Assembly: GCA_041395665.1 (NCBI GenBank)
Contig: JAWLAB010000001.1
Span: 124,001 to 188,000 of the forward strand
Length of the DNA stretch: 64,000 nt
Origin: Pseudomonadales bacterium
GTDB lineage: Bacteria; Pseudomonadota; Gammaproteobacteria; Pseudomonadales; UBA7239
Direction: 5' to 3'
A program made the position numbers and the translations under genes. The stretch's first letter is position 1. Every line of letters starts with the position of its first letter. Below, one piece after another: positions 43,528 through 53,446 of the stretch. The notes under the pieces were generated by a model. It was not told the origin of the DNA, made no database searches, and saw nothing but the letters and a program-made list of their open reading frames with translations.

Positions 43528-45083
43528 TTTTGCGCCGCCTGTGCCGCAGTTTCTTGCGCAGCAGGTCGATATTCCTGCACCACAAAATTGGTTGTTTTGC
43601 GCTGACCAAATAAATCTGCCGCGCTATCGCCGTGACAACCATTGCCAAATGAAAAACCACAACCGCCACGCTCACCGTACGCGTCGTTGGCGTATTCGCG
43701 ATGCCCTGTGGGAATCACAAAACGATCTTCGTAATTGGCAATCGCGAGATAGCGATACATTTCTTCCGCTTGCGCCACACTCAATCCCACTTGTTGCAAC
43801 ACGGCGTGATCTTCCACGCCATCCACATTCAGCGCTCTGCGCCACGCGCGCATCGCCAAAATGCGTTCCAGCGCGCGCACCACCGGCGCTTCTTCACCCG
43901 CTGTCAGCATATTGGCGAGATAGCGCACAGGAATGCGCAGCGAATGCACATCCGGCAGCGCGCCATTCATGCCCATCTGCCCACTTTCTGCAGCAGATTG
44001 AATCGGCGATAAAGGCGGCACATACCACACCATCGGCAGCGTGCGATATTCAGGATGCAACGGCAGTGCGAGTTTCCAATCAATCGCCAATTTATACACG
44101 GGTGAAATTTTTGCCGATTCCAACCAACTGTCAGGAATACCTTCCGCGCGCGCGGCGGCAATGACTTTGGGGTCATGCGGATCGAGAAATACATCCAAAT
44201 GCGCTTGATACAAATCTTTATCTGCCGGTACTGCTGCCGCTTGTTCAATGCGATCTGCGTCGTACAACATCACGCCCAAGTAACGAATGCGACCGACACA
44301 AGTTTCTGAGCAAACCGTTGGCTCGCCCATTTCAATGCGCGGATAACAAAAAATGCATTTTTCCGATTTGCCGCTTTTCCAGTTGTAGTAGATTTTTTTG
44401 TACGGACAAGCGGAAACGCACATACGCCAACCGCGACATTTATCTTGATCGATCAACACAATGCCTTCTTCTTCGCGTTTGTAAATCGCACCCGATGGGC
44501 AAGCCGATACACAAGCTGGATTCAAGCAATGCTCGCACAAACGCGGCAAATACATCATGAAAGTTTTTTCAAACTGTCCGTAAATGTCTTTTTGCACATT
44601 GTCGAAGTTTTTATCTTTGCTGCGCTTGGCAAATTCACTGCCGAGGATTTCTTCCCAGTTCGGCCCCCATTCAATTTTTTCCATGCGCTGACCGCTGATC
44701 AAAGATCGTGGGCGTGCGGTGGGTTGATGCTTCGATTCTGGCGCTGTGTGCAAATGCTGATAATCGAAAGTAAACGGTTCGTAATAATCATCAATCTGCG
44801 GCAAATCAGGGTTGGCAAATATTTTTGATAATAAACGCCAACGGCCGCCGGTGCGCGGCACTAACTTACCCGCTTTCGTGCGCTCCCAACCGCCATTCCA
44901 TTTGTCTTGATTTTCCCATTCTTTCGGATAGCCAATACCGGGTTTGGTTTCCACATTGTTAAACCACGCGTATTCCACACCTTCGCGGCTGGTCCAAACA
45001 TTTTTACAAGTGACAGAACAAGTGTGGCAGCCGATACATTTATCGAGATTCAACACCATCGCAATTTGTGCGCGCACTTTCAT
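43524..45083 (-). CDS. narH: Respiratory nitrate reductase beta subunit NarH
   Basis: The iron-sulfur subunit between NarI and NarG. The 519 residues carry four cluster motifs: CIGCHTCSVTCKN, CEHCLNPACVSACPSGAIYK, CRGWRMCVSACPYKKIYYN (with Trp replacing one Cys, making the 3Fe-4S cluster), and CIFCYPR with CSETCVGRIRYLG. I took the ATG at 45083, which overlaps the narG stop by 4 bases, over an in-frame start 39 bases upstream. Confidence 0.97.
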   Translation of the reverse strand: MKVRAQIAMVLNLDKCIGCHTCSVTCKNVWTSREGVEYAWFNNVETKPGIGYPKEWENQDKWNGGWERTKAGKLVPRTGGRWRLLSKIFANPDLPQIDDYYEPFTFDYQHLHTAPESKHQPTARPRSLISGQRMEKIEWGPNWEEILGSEFAKRSKDKNFDNVQKDIYGQFEKTFMMYLPRLCEHCLNPACVSACPSGAIYKREEEGIVLIDQDKCRGWRMCVSACPYKKIYYNWKSGKSEKCIFCYPRIEMGEPTVCSETCVGRIRYLGVMLYDADRIEQAAAVPADKDLYQAHLDVFLDPHDPKVIAAARAEGIPDSWLESAKISPVYKLAIDWKLALPLHPEYRTLPMVWYVPPLSPIQSAAESGQMGMNGALPDVHSLRIPVRYLANMLTAGEEAPVVRALERILAMRAWRRALNVDGVEDHAVLQQVGLSVAQAEEMYRYLAIANYEDRFVIPTGHREYANDAYGERGGCGFSFGNGCHGDSAADLFGQRKTTNFVVQEYRPAAQETAAQAAQK

Positions 45084-48000
45084 CGTGTTGACTCCTTCGC
45101 TGTTGCAGCTTCTTCCAACCAATCCACTTCACACATTTTTCGCACGATAACAAACTCATCACGATTCGTGCCGCAAGTGCCGTAGTAATTAAATCCGTAC
45201 GAGAGTTGCGCGTAACCGCCGATCATGTGCGTTGGTTTTTGCACAATGCGCGTTACCGAATTGTGTATGCCGCCTCGTGTGCCGGTAATGCTAGAGCCTG
45301 GCGTATTGAGAATGCGTTCCTGTGCGTGGTACATCATCGCCATGCCCGGCATCACACGCTGACTCACCACCGCACGCGCAGCAATCGCACCGTTAACATT
45401 GAACACATCTATCCAATCGTTGTCTTCAATACCTGCACTGCGTGCATCGTCTTCACTGATCCACACAATCGGCCCACCGCGCGATAAAGTTTGCATCAAT
45501 AAATTGTCGCTGTAGGTACTGTGTATGCCCCATTTTTGGTGCGGCGTGAGCCAATTCAACAAAATTTCTTTATTGCCGTTGCCGCGTTTGTTGTGCAGCG
45601 GTTTCACTGTTTTGGTATCTACCGGTGGGCGATACTGCATAAAACCTTCGCCAAACGCGATCATCCATTCGTGATCTTGATAAAACTGTTGTCGCCCCGT
45701 GAGCGTGCGCCAAGGAATGCATTCATGCACATTGGTGTAACACGCGTTGTAACTCACATGTTCATCTTCTAAACCGGACCAAGTTGGCGAAGAAATAATT
45801 TTTCGCGGTTGCGCTTGAATATCGCGAAAACGAATCGCTTCGTGCGCTTTGCCTTTCGCCAAATGCGTGTGATCGCGACCGGTAAATTCACTGAGTGCTG
45901 CCCACGCTTTTACCGCCACATGACCGTTCGTTTCTGGCGCCAAACTCAACACCACTTCAGCGGCATCAATCGCCGTGCTGATTTGTGGACGATTGTGACT
46001 GACACCTTCTTCACGCACGCGATGATTTAATTCACCGAGAAAATGTACTTCGTCTTGCGTGTTCCACTGTATGCCTTTGCCGCCATTGCCCTGTTTATCC
46101 AGTAGAGGACCCAGCGCAGTAAATTTTTTATAGAGATTGGGATAATCGCGCTCTACCGTCACGATTGACGGCATAGTTTTTCCTGGAATCGCTTCGCACT
46201 CACCTTTTTTCCAATTGGTCACGCCGAGAGGCATCGCCAATTCATTGGGCGTGTCGTGCAGTATCGGCACCAACACCACATCTTTTTCTACATCCAACAC
46301 ACCCGGCGCCATGGCGCTCACCGTTTGTGCTACGCCTTTGAAAATATCCCAGTCACTGCGCGATTCCCACGCAGGATCCACCGCTTTCGATAATGGATGA
46401 ATGAAGGGATGCATATCGGAAGTATTGAGATCGTCTTTTTCGTACCAAGTTGCTGTTGGCAGCACCACATCGGAATACAGCGCGGTGGTGCACATACGAA
46501 AATCCAGCGTCACCAACAAATCCACTTTGCCTTCTGGCGCTTCATCACGCCACTTCACTTCTTGCGGTTTCACTGCGCCGCGTTCGCCCAAATCTTTGCC
46601 CTGCAAACCGTGACGCGTGCCGAGCAAATGCCGCAACATATATTCGTGACCTTTACCCGATGAACCGAGCAAATTGGAACGCCAAATAAACATCGCGCGC
46701 GGGAAATTTTCTGGCGCATCAGGGTCGGCGTAAGCAAAATCCAATTCGCCACTTTTCAATGAACCCACCACATAGTCAGAGACATTTTTTCCCTCTGCTT
46801 CTGCTGATTTTGCGATGGACAAAGGATTGCAATTCAACTGTGGCGCACTCGGCAACCAACCCATACGAATTGCTTGCAAATTCAAATCGGCTTGGCTGCC
46901 GCTGAATTTTTCTGCATCAGCCAATGGCGACAACATTTCCTCTATCGACAATTTTTCATAGCGCCATTGATCGGACATAAAATAAAAAAAAGAAGTGCTA
47001 TTCATCTGACGCGGCGGTTTGCTCCAATCCAAACCAAATGCCAGCGGCAGCCAACCAGTTTGCGGGCGCAATTTTTCTTGGCCGACATAATGTGCCCAAC
47101 CGCCGCCGGTTTGCCCCACGCAACCACACATCACCAACATATTGATGAGGCCGCGATAATTCATGTCGTTGTGGAACCAGTGGTTCATGCCCGCGCCGAC
47201 AATAATCATGCTGCGCCCGCGCGTTTTCGCTGCTGTACTCGCAAACTCGCGCGCAATGGCAATCACTTCAGCGCGCGGCACACCGGTAATTTTTTCTTGC
47301 CACGCCGGCGTGCCCGGCAAATCTTCATCAAAACTTTTCGCGATATTGTTACCACCAAAACCGCGATCGACACCGTATTGCGCGAGCAACAAATCGTAAA
47401 CCGTTGCCACTTGCCAAGTAGAACCATCGGCAACCGCAATGTTTTTAACCGGAATATTGCGTTCGAGAATGTCATCAAATTTTGAGGCAGTAAAACGATC
47501 ATGCTCAATGCCGCCAAAATACGGGAAGCTCACCGATACTATTTCATCGCAAAAATCTTTTAGCGATAAGCGCAGATATGTTTCACGACCAGCACTGTCT
47601 TTTTCCTCCACATTCCATTTGCCTTTTTCGCCCCAGCGAAAACCAATGGAACCGTTGGGCACTGTGATAGCACCTATGCGCTCATCAAACGCCAGCGTTT
47701 TCCATTCAGGATTATTGCTCTCGCCTGTATCAGCCAAATCACTAGCACGCAAAAATCGTTGCGGCACAACGCGACCATCCGCGCGTTTTTCCAAACGCAC
47801 CAGCAATGGCATGTCTGTGTATTGACGACAGTAATCCACGAAGTAATCAATTTTTTTATCGACATGAAACTCTTTGAGAATCACATGCCCAAAGGCAAAA
47901 GCCAGCGCCGCATCCGTGCCTTGTTTGGGATGCAACCAGTGATCCGTCAGTTTGGCGACTTCAGAATAATCGGGCGTAATCGCAACCGTTTTTGTGCCGT

Positions 48001-48802
48001 TGTAACGCGCTTCGGTAAAAAAATGCGCATCCGGTGTGCGCGTTTGCGGCACATTCGAACCCCACGCAATGATGTAACGGCTGTTGTACCAATCGGCTGA
48101 TTCCGGCACATCCGTTTGTTCGCCCCACATCTGCGGGCTGGATGGCGGCAAATCGCAATACCAATCGTAAAACGATAAACACGCGCCGCCGAACAACGAT
48201 AAATAGCGCGCGCCGGCGGCGTAAGAAATCATCGACATCGCCGGTATCGGCGAAAATCCCACCACGCGATCGGGGCCGTATTTTTTGCGGTGTAAAGATT
48301 TGAGGCCGCGACAATTTCATTCGCCTCATCCCAATTCACTCGCGCAAAACCGCCCATGCCGCGTTTGGATTTGTAGGATTTAGCTGCTACACTGTTTTCC
48401 AATGCTCGCCCACGCATCCACAGGGATAGCGTTTTGCGCGCCTCGCGCCACAAACGCAGCAGCGCACCGCGCACCAATGGATACTTCAAACGATTGGCAC
48501 TGTACAAATACCACGAGTAACTCGCGCCGCGAGGGCAACCGCGCGGTTCGTGATTCGGCAAATCAGGGCGCGTGCGCGGGTAATCCGTCTGCTGCGTTTC
48601 CCATGTCACCAAACCGTTTTTGACATAGATTTTCCAACTGCAAGAACCGGTGCAATTCACACCGTGCGTGGAGCGCACAATTTTGTCGTACTGCCAGCGC
48701 GCACGGTAGCTATCCTCCCAATCGCGGTTCTCCGTTCGTGTTTCGCCATGCCCGTTGGCAAAAGCGCTGAAAAAACCGTAACCGATCGAGAAAATAGCTC
48801 AC
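45080..48802 (-). CDS. narG: Respiratory nitrate reductase alpha subunit NarG (two frameshifts)
   Basis: The molybdopterin-guanine-dinucleotide subunit that reduces nitrate at the cytoplasmic face. Three frames must be joined. From the GTG at 48802 (after GGGAGAGG) VSYFLDRLRFF is read; the 6-T run (minus strand) at 48770-48775 must lose one base to continue with SAFANGHGETR. The frame through RSTHGVNCTGSCSWK, which holds the Fe-S region, breaks at the 6-A run at 48281-48286, where one more A restores KKYGPDRVVGFSPIPAM. From there 45080-48265 is open and matches NarG to the end. Corrected length is about 1240 residues, as in E. coli (1247). No N-terminal or internal domain is missing, so sequence error is likely. 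Confidence 0.93.
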
Positions 48803-48881
48803 ACACCTCTCCCTAAAGTCTGTCTGCAGGGCTAATACCCGCATACCAGTTTCATGCTAATACATTGAGCAAAACTATACT

Positions 48882-48895
48882 CTGACGCATATCAA
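48882..48895 (-). promoter_or_regulatory. FNR/ANR-like box upstream of narG
   Basis: Read toward narG the bases are TTGAT-ATGC-GTCAG, with a perfect left half and 3 of 5 in the right half of the TTGAT-N4-ATCAA consensus. The centre is about 86 bp from the narG GTG, leaving room for a promoter centred about 41 bp downstream. Anaerobic activation of nar operons by FNR/ANR is well established. No NarL heptamers were identified with confidence. The region 48803-48972 otherwise separates narG from gpmI. Confidence 0.5.
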
Positions 48896-48972
48896 GATAA
48901 ACCACGGCTTGGGTTCTCATCCCGCAATGCCTTCCGTAATATAGCCCGCTGAATTCACCGCTGGTTTTTCCC

Positions 48973-50514
48973 ATGCCTCAAGCACCAAAACCCCTCGTTC
49001 TGTTGATTCTCGATGGCTTCGGCTACCGCGAAGAAACCAAAGACAACGCTATCGCCGCCGCCAACACACCGGTGTGGGACAAACTCTGGCGCGAGAATCC
49101 GCGCAGCTTGGTGTCCGGCTCCGGTTTGGATGTGGGCTTGCCCGAAGGACAGTTCGGCAACAGCGAAGTCGGGCATATGACACTGGGTGCTGGGCGCGTG
49201 GTGTGGCAGCAACTCACACGCATCGACAAAGACATCGCCGACGGCGGCTTTTTTGAGAACCCCGCCTACTGCACCGCCATTGATGCAGCAGTCGCCAATA
49301 AAAAAGCCGTACACATTTGGGGGCTGCTCTCCTCCGGCGGCGTACACAGCCACGAAAATCACATCCTCGCTGCCTTGCAACTCGCGGTACAACGCGGCGC
49401 AGAACAAGTGTATTTGCACGCTTTTCTCGACGGGCGCGACACCCCACCGCGCAGCGCGGAAGATTCTTTGCGCATCACACAAGACACATTAGAAGCACTC
49501 GGCACTGGGCGCATTGCCACGGTTTGCGGTCGCTACTACGCGATGGATCGCGACAAGCGCTGGGATCGCGTCGAGCAGGCCTACAACTTACTCACGGATG
49601 GCAAAGCCGCTTACCACGCCGCCACGGCTGTTGAAGCTTTACATGAGGCTTACGCTCGCGACGAAAACGACGAATTTGTGAAGCCGACTGTGGTTGGCGC
49701 GCCTGTGCAATTGCACGATGGCGATGCCGTGTTGTTCATGAATTTTCGTGCGGATCGCGCGCGACAAATCACCCGCGCGTTTACCCATCCCGCTTTCGAT
49801 GGTTTTGTGCGTGCGCGCACGCCGGCACTCAGCCATTTTGTGATGACTAGCGAATACGCCGATGACATTCCCGCGCTGTGTGCGTATCCACCTTCCACCT
49901 TAAAAAATTCGCTAGGTGAATATTTGGCGAGTTTAGGTAAAACGCAATTGCGCATTGCAGAAACGGAAAAATATGCGCATGTCACTTTCTTTTTCAGTGG
50001 CGGACGCGAAGCACTGTACGAAGGCGAAACGCGCATTTTGGTCGATTCACCGAAAGTCGCGACTTACGATTTGCAACCCGAAATGAGCGCCTTTGAAGTC
50101 ACGGATAAATTGATCGAAGCCATCGGCAGCAAACAATACGATGTCATCATCTGTAATTACGCCAACGGCGATATGGTCGGACACACCGGTATTTTCAGCG
50201 CAGCCGTAAAAGCGGTGGAAGCCTTGGATGTGTGCGTCGGTCGCGTGCGCGATGCGGTGTTGACCGCAGGCGGTGAATGTCTGATCACTGCCGATCACGG
50301 CAACTGTGAACAGATGCAAGATTACGAAGCGCACCAAGTACACACACAACATACTTGTGAACAAGTTCCGTTTTTGTATATCGGTCAACGCGCAGTCAGC
50401 CTGCATGACGGTGGTACACTGGCCGATGTCGCGCCGAGCATGTTGGCATTAATGGGCATACCACAACCCGCTGAAATGCACGGCCGCAACTTGATTGACT
50501 TGCACACAAAATAA
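48973..50514 (+). CDS. gpmI: 2,3-bisphosphoglycerate-independent phosphoglycerate mutase
   Basis: Interconverts 3- and 2-phosphoglycerate in glycolysis using two Mn2+. The 513 residues show the N-terminal metal motif LLILDGFGY, the nucleophile serine in GNSEVGHMTLGAGR, LHAFLDGRDTPPRSA, and the late ICNYANGDMVGHTG and ITADHGNCEQM metal sites. The ATG at 48973 starts the family sequence. It is divergent from narG and lies 37 bp before envC, the usual gpmI-envC neighbourhood. Confidence 0.97.
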   Translation: MPQAPKPLVLLILDGFGYREETKDNAIAAANTPVWDKLWRENPRSLVSGSGLDVGLPEGQFGNSEVGHMTLGAGRVVWQQLTRIDKDIADGGFFENPAYCTAIDAAVANKKAVHIWGLLSSGGVHSHENHILAALQLAVQRGAEQVYLHAFLDGRDTPPRSAEDSLRITQDTLEALGTGRIATVCGRYYAMDRDKRWDRVEQAYNLLTDGKAAYHAATAVEALHEAYARDENDEFVKPTVVGAPVQLHDGDAVLFMNFRADRARQITRAFTHPAFDGFVRARTPALSHFVMTSEYADDIPALCAYPPSTLKNSLGEYLASLGKTQLRIAETEKYAHVTFFFSGGREALYEGETRILVDSPKVATYDLQPEMSAFEVTDKLIEAIGSKQYDVIICNYANGDMVGHTGIFSAAVKAVEALDVCVGRVRDAVLTAGGECLITADHGNCEQMQDYEAHQVHTQHTCEQVPFLYIGQRAVSLHDGGTLADVAPSMLALMGIPQPAEMHGRNLIDLHTK

Positions 50515-50551
50515 TCAATAACACTGAACATCACCGCACGGAGAGGCTCGC

Positions 50552-51894
50552 ATGAAATTACACACTGTTTTACTGGCTGCAATTTTTTCTGCTGTAAGCA
50601 TCAGCGGCGCTATCGCCAATGATTCACAACCGGCACAACCCGCTGCCGCACCCACAGAAGCTGCTGCACCTGCGCAAACCGATCAAGCAAAAAATCTCGA
50701 ACAAAAAATTGCTGAGATGCAGCAATCTATCGACAAACTGAAAGCTGACATCCAAACCATTCAAAACACGCGCAACGAATTGCAAGCCAAGCTGGAGCAA
50801 TCCGACAAAGATGTTGCCGCGCAAATGAAAAAAATTGAAGAAATCAATGCCAAAATTGCTGAAAAGCAAAAAGCCGCACAAACACAAGCTGAAGAAAAAA
50901 AGCAGTAAGCAGTTCTATCGCCGATCAGCGGGAACAGATCGGCCAGCAGTTGCGCGCTCTGTATGCAGCAGGCGCGCAATCGCAACTGCGCTTGCTGTTG
51001 GATCAGGATGATGCCCGCACCCTCACCCGCAATTTGCAATATCACGACTATTTAGTTGCTGCTCGGCAACTCAAAATGCAGTCGTATCTCGACGCTATTC
51101 AGCGCATCACTCAAATTGAAAAAGACATCGCCGCCAACCTCATCGAGCTGCAAGCTCTGCAAAAAAACTTGCAGGATGAAAATACGCAACTACACGCCGA
51201 GCGCGCGGCGCGACAAAAACTGATCGACACTGCCGATGCCGACCTGAAAACCAAAGGTGGCACGCTGGAGCAATTAAACCAAGACCGCAATGCATTGCAA
51301 AAAGTAATCACTCAAATTGAACAACAGCGCGCGCTGGCCATCGCTCAAGAAGAAAAACGCCAGCGCCAAGCACAACTTGAAAAAGAGCAGCAAGAAAAAG
51401 AACAACAGCAGCAAGCTGAACAAACTAAAAATCGCACAGAGACAAAACCCGCTGCTTCTGCCTACAGCGCAGAAGATTTAGCACGCCTGCAAACGCAATC
51501 TTTTACGCAGCGCAAAGGGAAAATGCAGTGGCCGACACAAGGGCAATTGGAAAATCGTTTTGGCGATCAACGCCAAGGCAGTGTGCAATGGGATGGCTTG
51601 CGCATCAATGCAGCTAACGGTGCGCCCGTGTTGGCTGTACACGGCGGTCGTGTAATGTACGCTGACGCACTCACAGGACAAGGATTGCTATTGGTATTAG
51701 ATCACGGCGATGGCTACATGAGTTTGTACGCGCACAACGATATGTTGCTGCGTGAAGTTGGCGAATGGGTAAAACCTGGCGATGAAATTGCGCGCGTTGG
51801 CAACAGCGGCGGTGAAAAAAATCCTGCACTCTATTTTGAAATTCGCAAAGACGGCAATCCCATCAACCCATTGCCGTGGCTGAGTAAAAAATAA
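50552..51894 (+). CDS. envC: Murein hydrolase activator EnvC (internal frameshift)
   Basis: A periplasmic coiled-coil protein that activates septal amidases. The first frame, 50552-50908, holds a signal peptide (MKLHTVLLAAIFSAVSISGAIA) and the first coiled coil. The rest, read as SIADQREQIGQQLRALYAAG onward, continues in the -1 frame to 51894 with LRLLLDQDDARTLTRNLQYHDYL and the LytM domain (GLRINAANGAPVLAVHGG, LLLVLDHGDGYMSLYAHN, ALYFEIRKDGNPINPLPWL). Zinc ligands are degenerate, as in other EnvC. The break sits at 50895-50901, seven A, where one more A joins the frames; it also reads A AAA AAG, a -1 slippery heptamer. RBS GGAGAGG precedes the first ATG. Confidence 0.9.
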
Positions 51895-51916
51895 ATTTTC
51901 AAATGAGGTTTTGAAT

Positions 51917-53446
51917 ATGCTTTTCAATACTCTACACACCGCTGAAGAAACTCGCGCACTGGATGCCGATCTCATTGCATCCGGCATCAGCAGCATTGCC
52001 TTAATGAAAAAAGCAGCGCGCGCGGCTTTAGACACTTTATTAGCGCATTGGCCAGCACCAGAACATATCACGGTGTTCTGCGGCAGCGGCAACAACGGCG
52101 GCGATGGTTATTTGCTCGCCGCACTCGCCAAGGAAAAAAATATTTCTGCGCAAGTGATCGCTGTCGGCGCGGAAGAAAAATTTACAACGGACACGCGCGC
52201 TGCGCACCAGTACGCATTGCAAAACGGCGTAACGATAACGCCTTGGCACCACGGCGAAACGCCAGTAGCAACGCTCGTCTTTATGCGCGATGTCGTAGCA
52301 GAGCTGCCCGCAGAAACTATTCTGGTTGATGCCCTGCTCGGCACCGGCAGCAACGGCGCACCGCATCACGCTTACGCCACGGCAATCGAAATCATGAACG
52401 ACAGCGGTCTGCCTGTCCTCGCGCTCGACATGCCCTCCGGTATTGATGCTGACACCGGCTGTGCTGAAGGCGTGGCAGTGAGCGCCAGCGTCACCATCAC
52501 TTTTGTCGCGCAAAAACGCGGGCTTTATACCGCCGATGCGCCCGACTTCACCGGTGAAATCGTTTACGACAGCTTGGGTGCTGAAGAAGTGCCGCCCTTT
52601 GAAGATTACGAAGTGACGCTGTTGGATGCCGAATGGCTGTTGGAAGAAGGGCTGCCTATGCGCCCGCGCACCGCGCACAAAGGGCTGTTTGGTCATGTGA
52701 TGGTGATCGGCGGCGATCGCGGCATGGGCGGTGCGGTGTTGCTCGCCGCTGAAGCTGCCGCGCGCTGCGGTGCAGGACTCACCAGCGCCGCCACTCAGCC
52801 AGAGCATGTGGCTGCGGTGCTCGCGCGTCGCCCTGAAATCATGGCCAACGGCGTGACTTCTGGTCAGGCATTGGAGCCGTTATTGGAAAAGCCCACCGTG
52901 CTGGTGATTGGCCCCGGTCTCGGGCGCAGCGCGTGGTCGGAGCAGATGTTGCAGCAGGCTACCCTCAGTGGATTGCCACTGGTAATGGACGCCGACGCGC
53001 TGAACATGCTCGCGGAAGGCCGCGTGGTGCGCGAACCGCGCCGCGACAATTGGGTGCTCACTCCGCATCCCGCTGAGGCCGCGCGCCTGCTCAACATCAC
53101 CACGGCCGATGTGCAGCGCGACCGCTTCGCCGCTGTGCGCGCGCTGCAACAACGCTACGGCGGTGTCGCCATCTTGAAAGGTGCAGGCACACTGATTTGC
53201 GGGCGCAACGGTGATATCGGCGTTTGCACCGAAGGTAATCCGGGCATGGCATCGGGCGGCATGGGCGATGTGCTCGCCGGCATCATCGGCAGCTTACTCG
53301 CGCAAGAAGTAGCACCCGAGCTGGCCGCGCGCCTCGGCGTTAGCTTGCACGCGCGCGCCGCCGATCTCGTCGCCGAAGAACAGGGCGAACGCGGCTTGCT
53401 CGCCAGTGATTTGATTGCGGAGTTGCAGGGGCTCGTTAATCCCTAA
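51917..53446 (+). CDS. nnr: Bifunctional NAD(P)H-hydrate repair enzyme (epimerase/dehydratase)
   Basis: Repairs hydrated NAD(P)H. The 509 residues combine an N-terminal epimerase (YjeF_N, FCGSGNNGGDGYLLA and ILVDALLGTGSNG) and a C-terminal ADP/ATP-dependent dehydratase of ribokinase-like fold (HVMVIGGDRGMGGAVLLAAEA, GPGLGRSAWS, LTPHPAEAARLL, and EGNPGMASGGMGDVLAG). The ATG at 51917 is preceded by GAGG. It is usually followed by tsaE and amiB; here it converges, by a 4-bp overlap, on a radical SAM gene. Confidence 0.95.
   Translation: MLFNTLHTAEETRALDADLIASGISSIALMKKAARAALDTLLAHWPAPEHITVFCGSGNNGGDGYLLAALAKEKNISAQVIAVGAEEKFTTDTRAAHQYALQNGVTITPWHHGETPVATLVFMRDVVAELPAETILVDALLGTGSNGAPHHAYATAIEIMNDSGLPVLALDMPSGIDADTGCAEGVAVSASVTITFVAQKRGLYTADAPDFTGEIVYDSLGAEEVPPFEDYEVTLLDAEWLLEEGLPMRPRTAHKGLFGHVMVIGGDRGMGGAVLLAAEAAARCGAGLTSAATQPEHVAAVLARRPEIMANGVTSGQALEPLLEKPTVLVIGPGLGRSAWSEQMLQQATLSGLPLVMDADALNMLAEGRVVREPRRDNWVLTPHPAEAARLLNITTADVQRDRFAAVRALQQRYGGVAILKGAGTLICGRNGDIGVCTEGNPGMASGGMGDVLAGIIGSLLAQEVAPELAARLGVSLHARAADLVAEEQGERGLLASDLIAELQGLVNP

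Noticed and set aside
46874..47485. A 203-residue plus-strand frame inside narG
   Set aside because: Shadow of narG; no independent signals.
52040..52807. A 255-residue minus-strand frame inside nnr
   Set aside because: Antisense to the well-conserved nnr and without a start signal.
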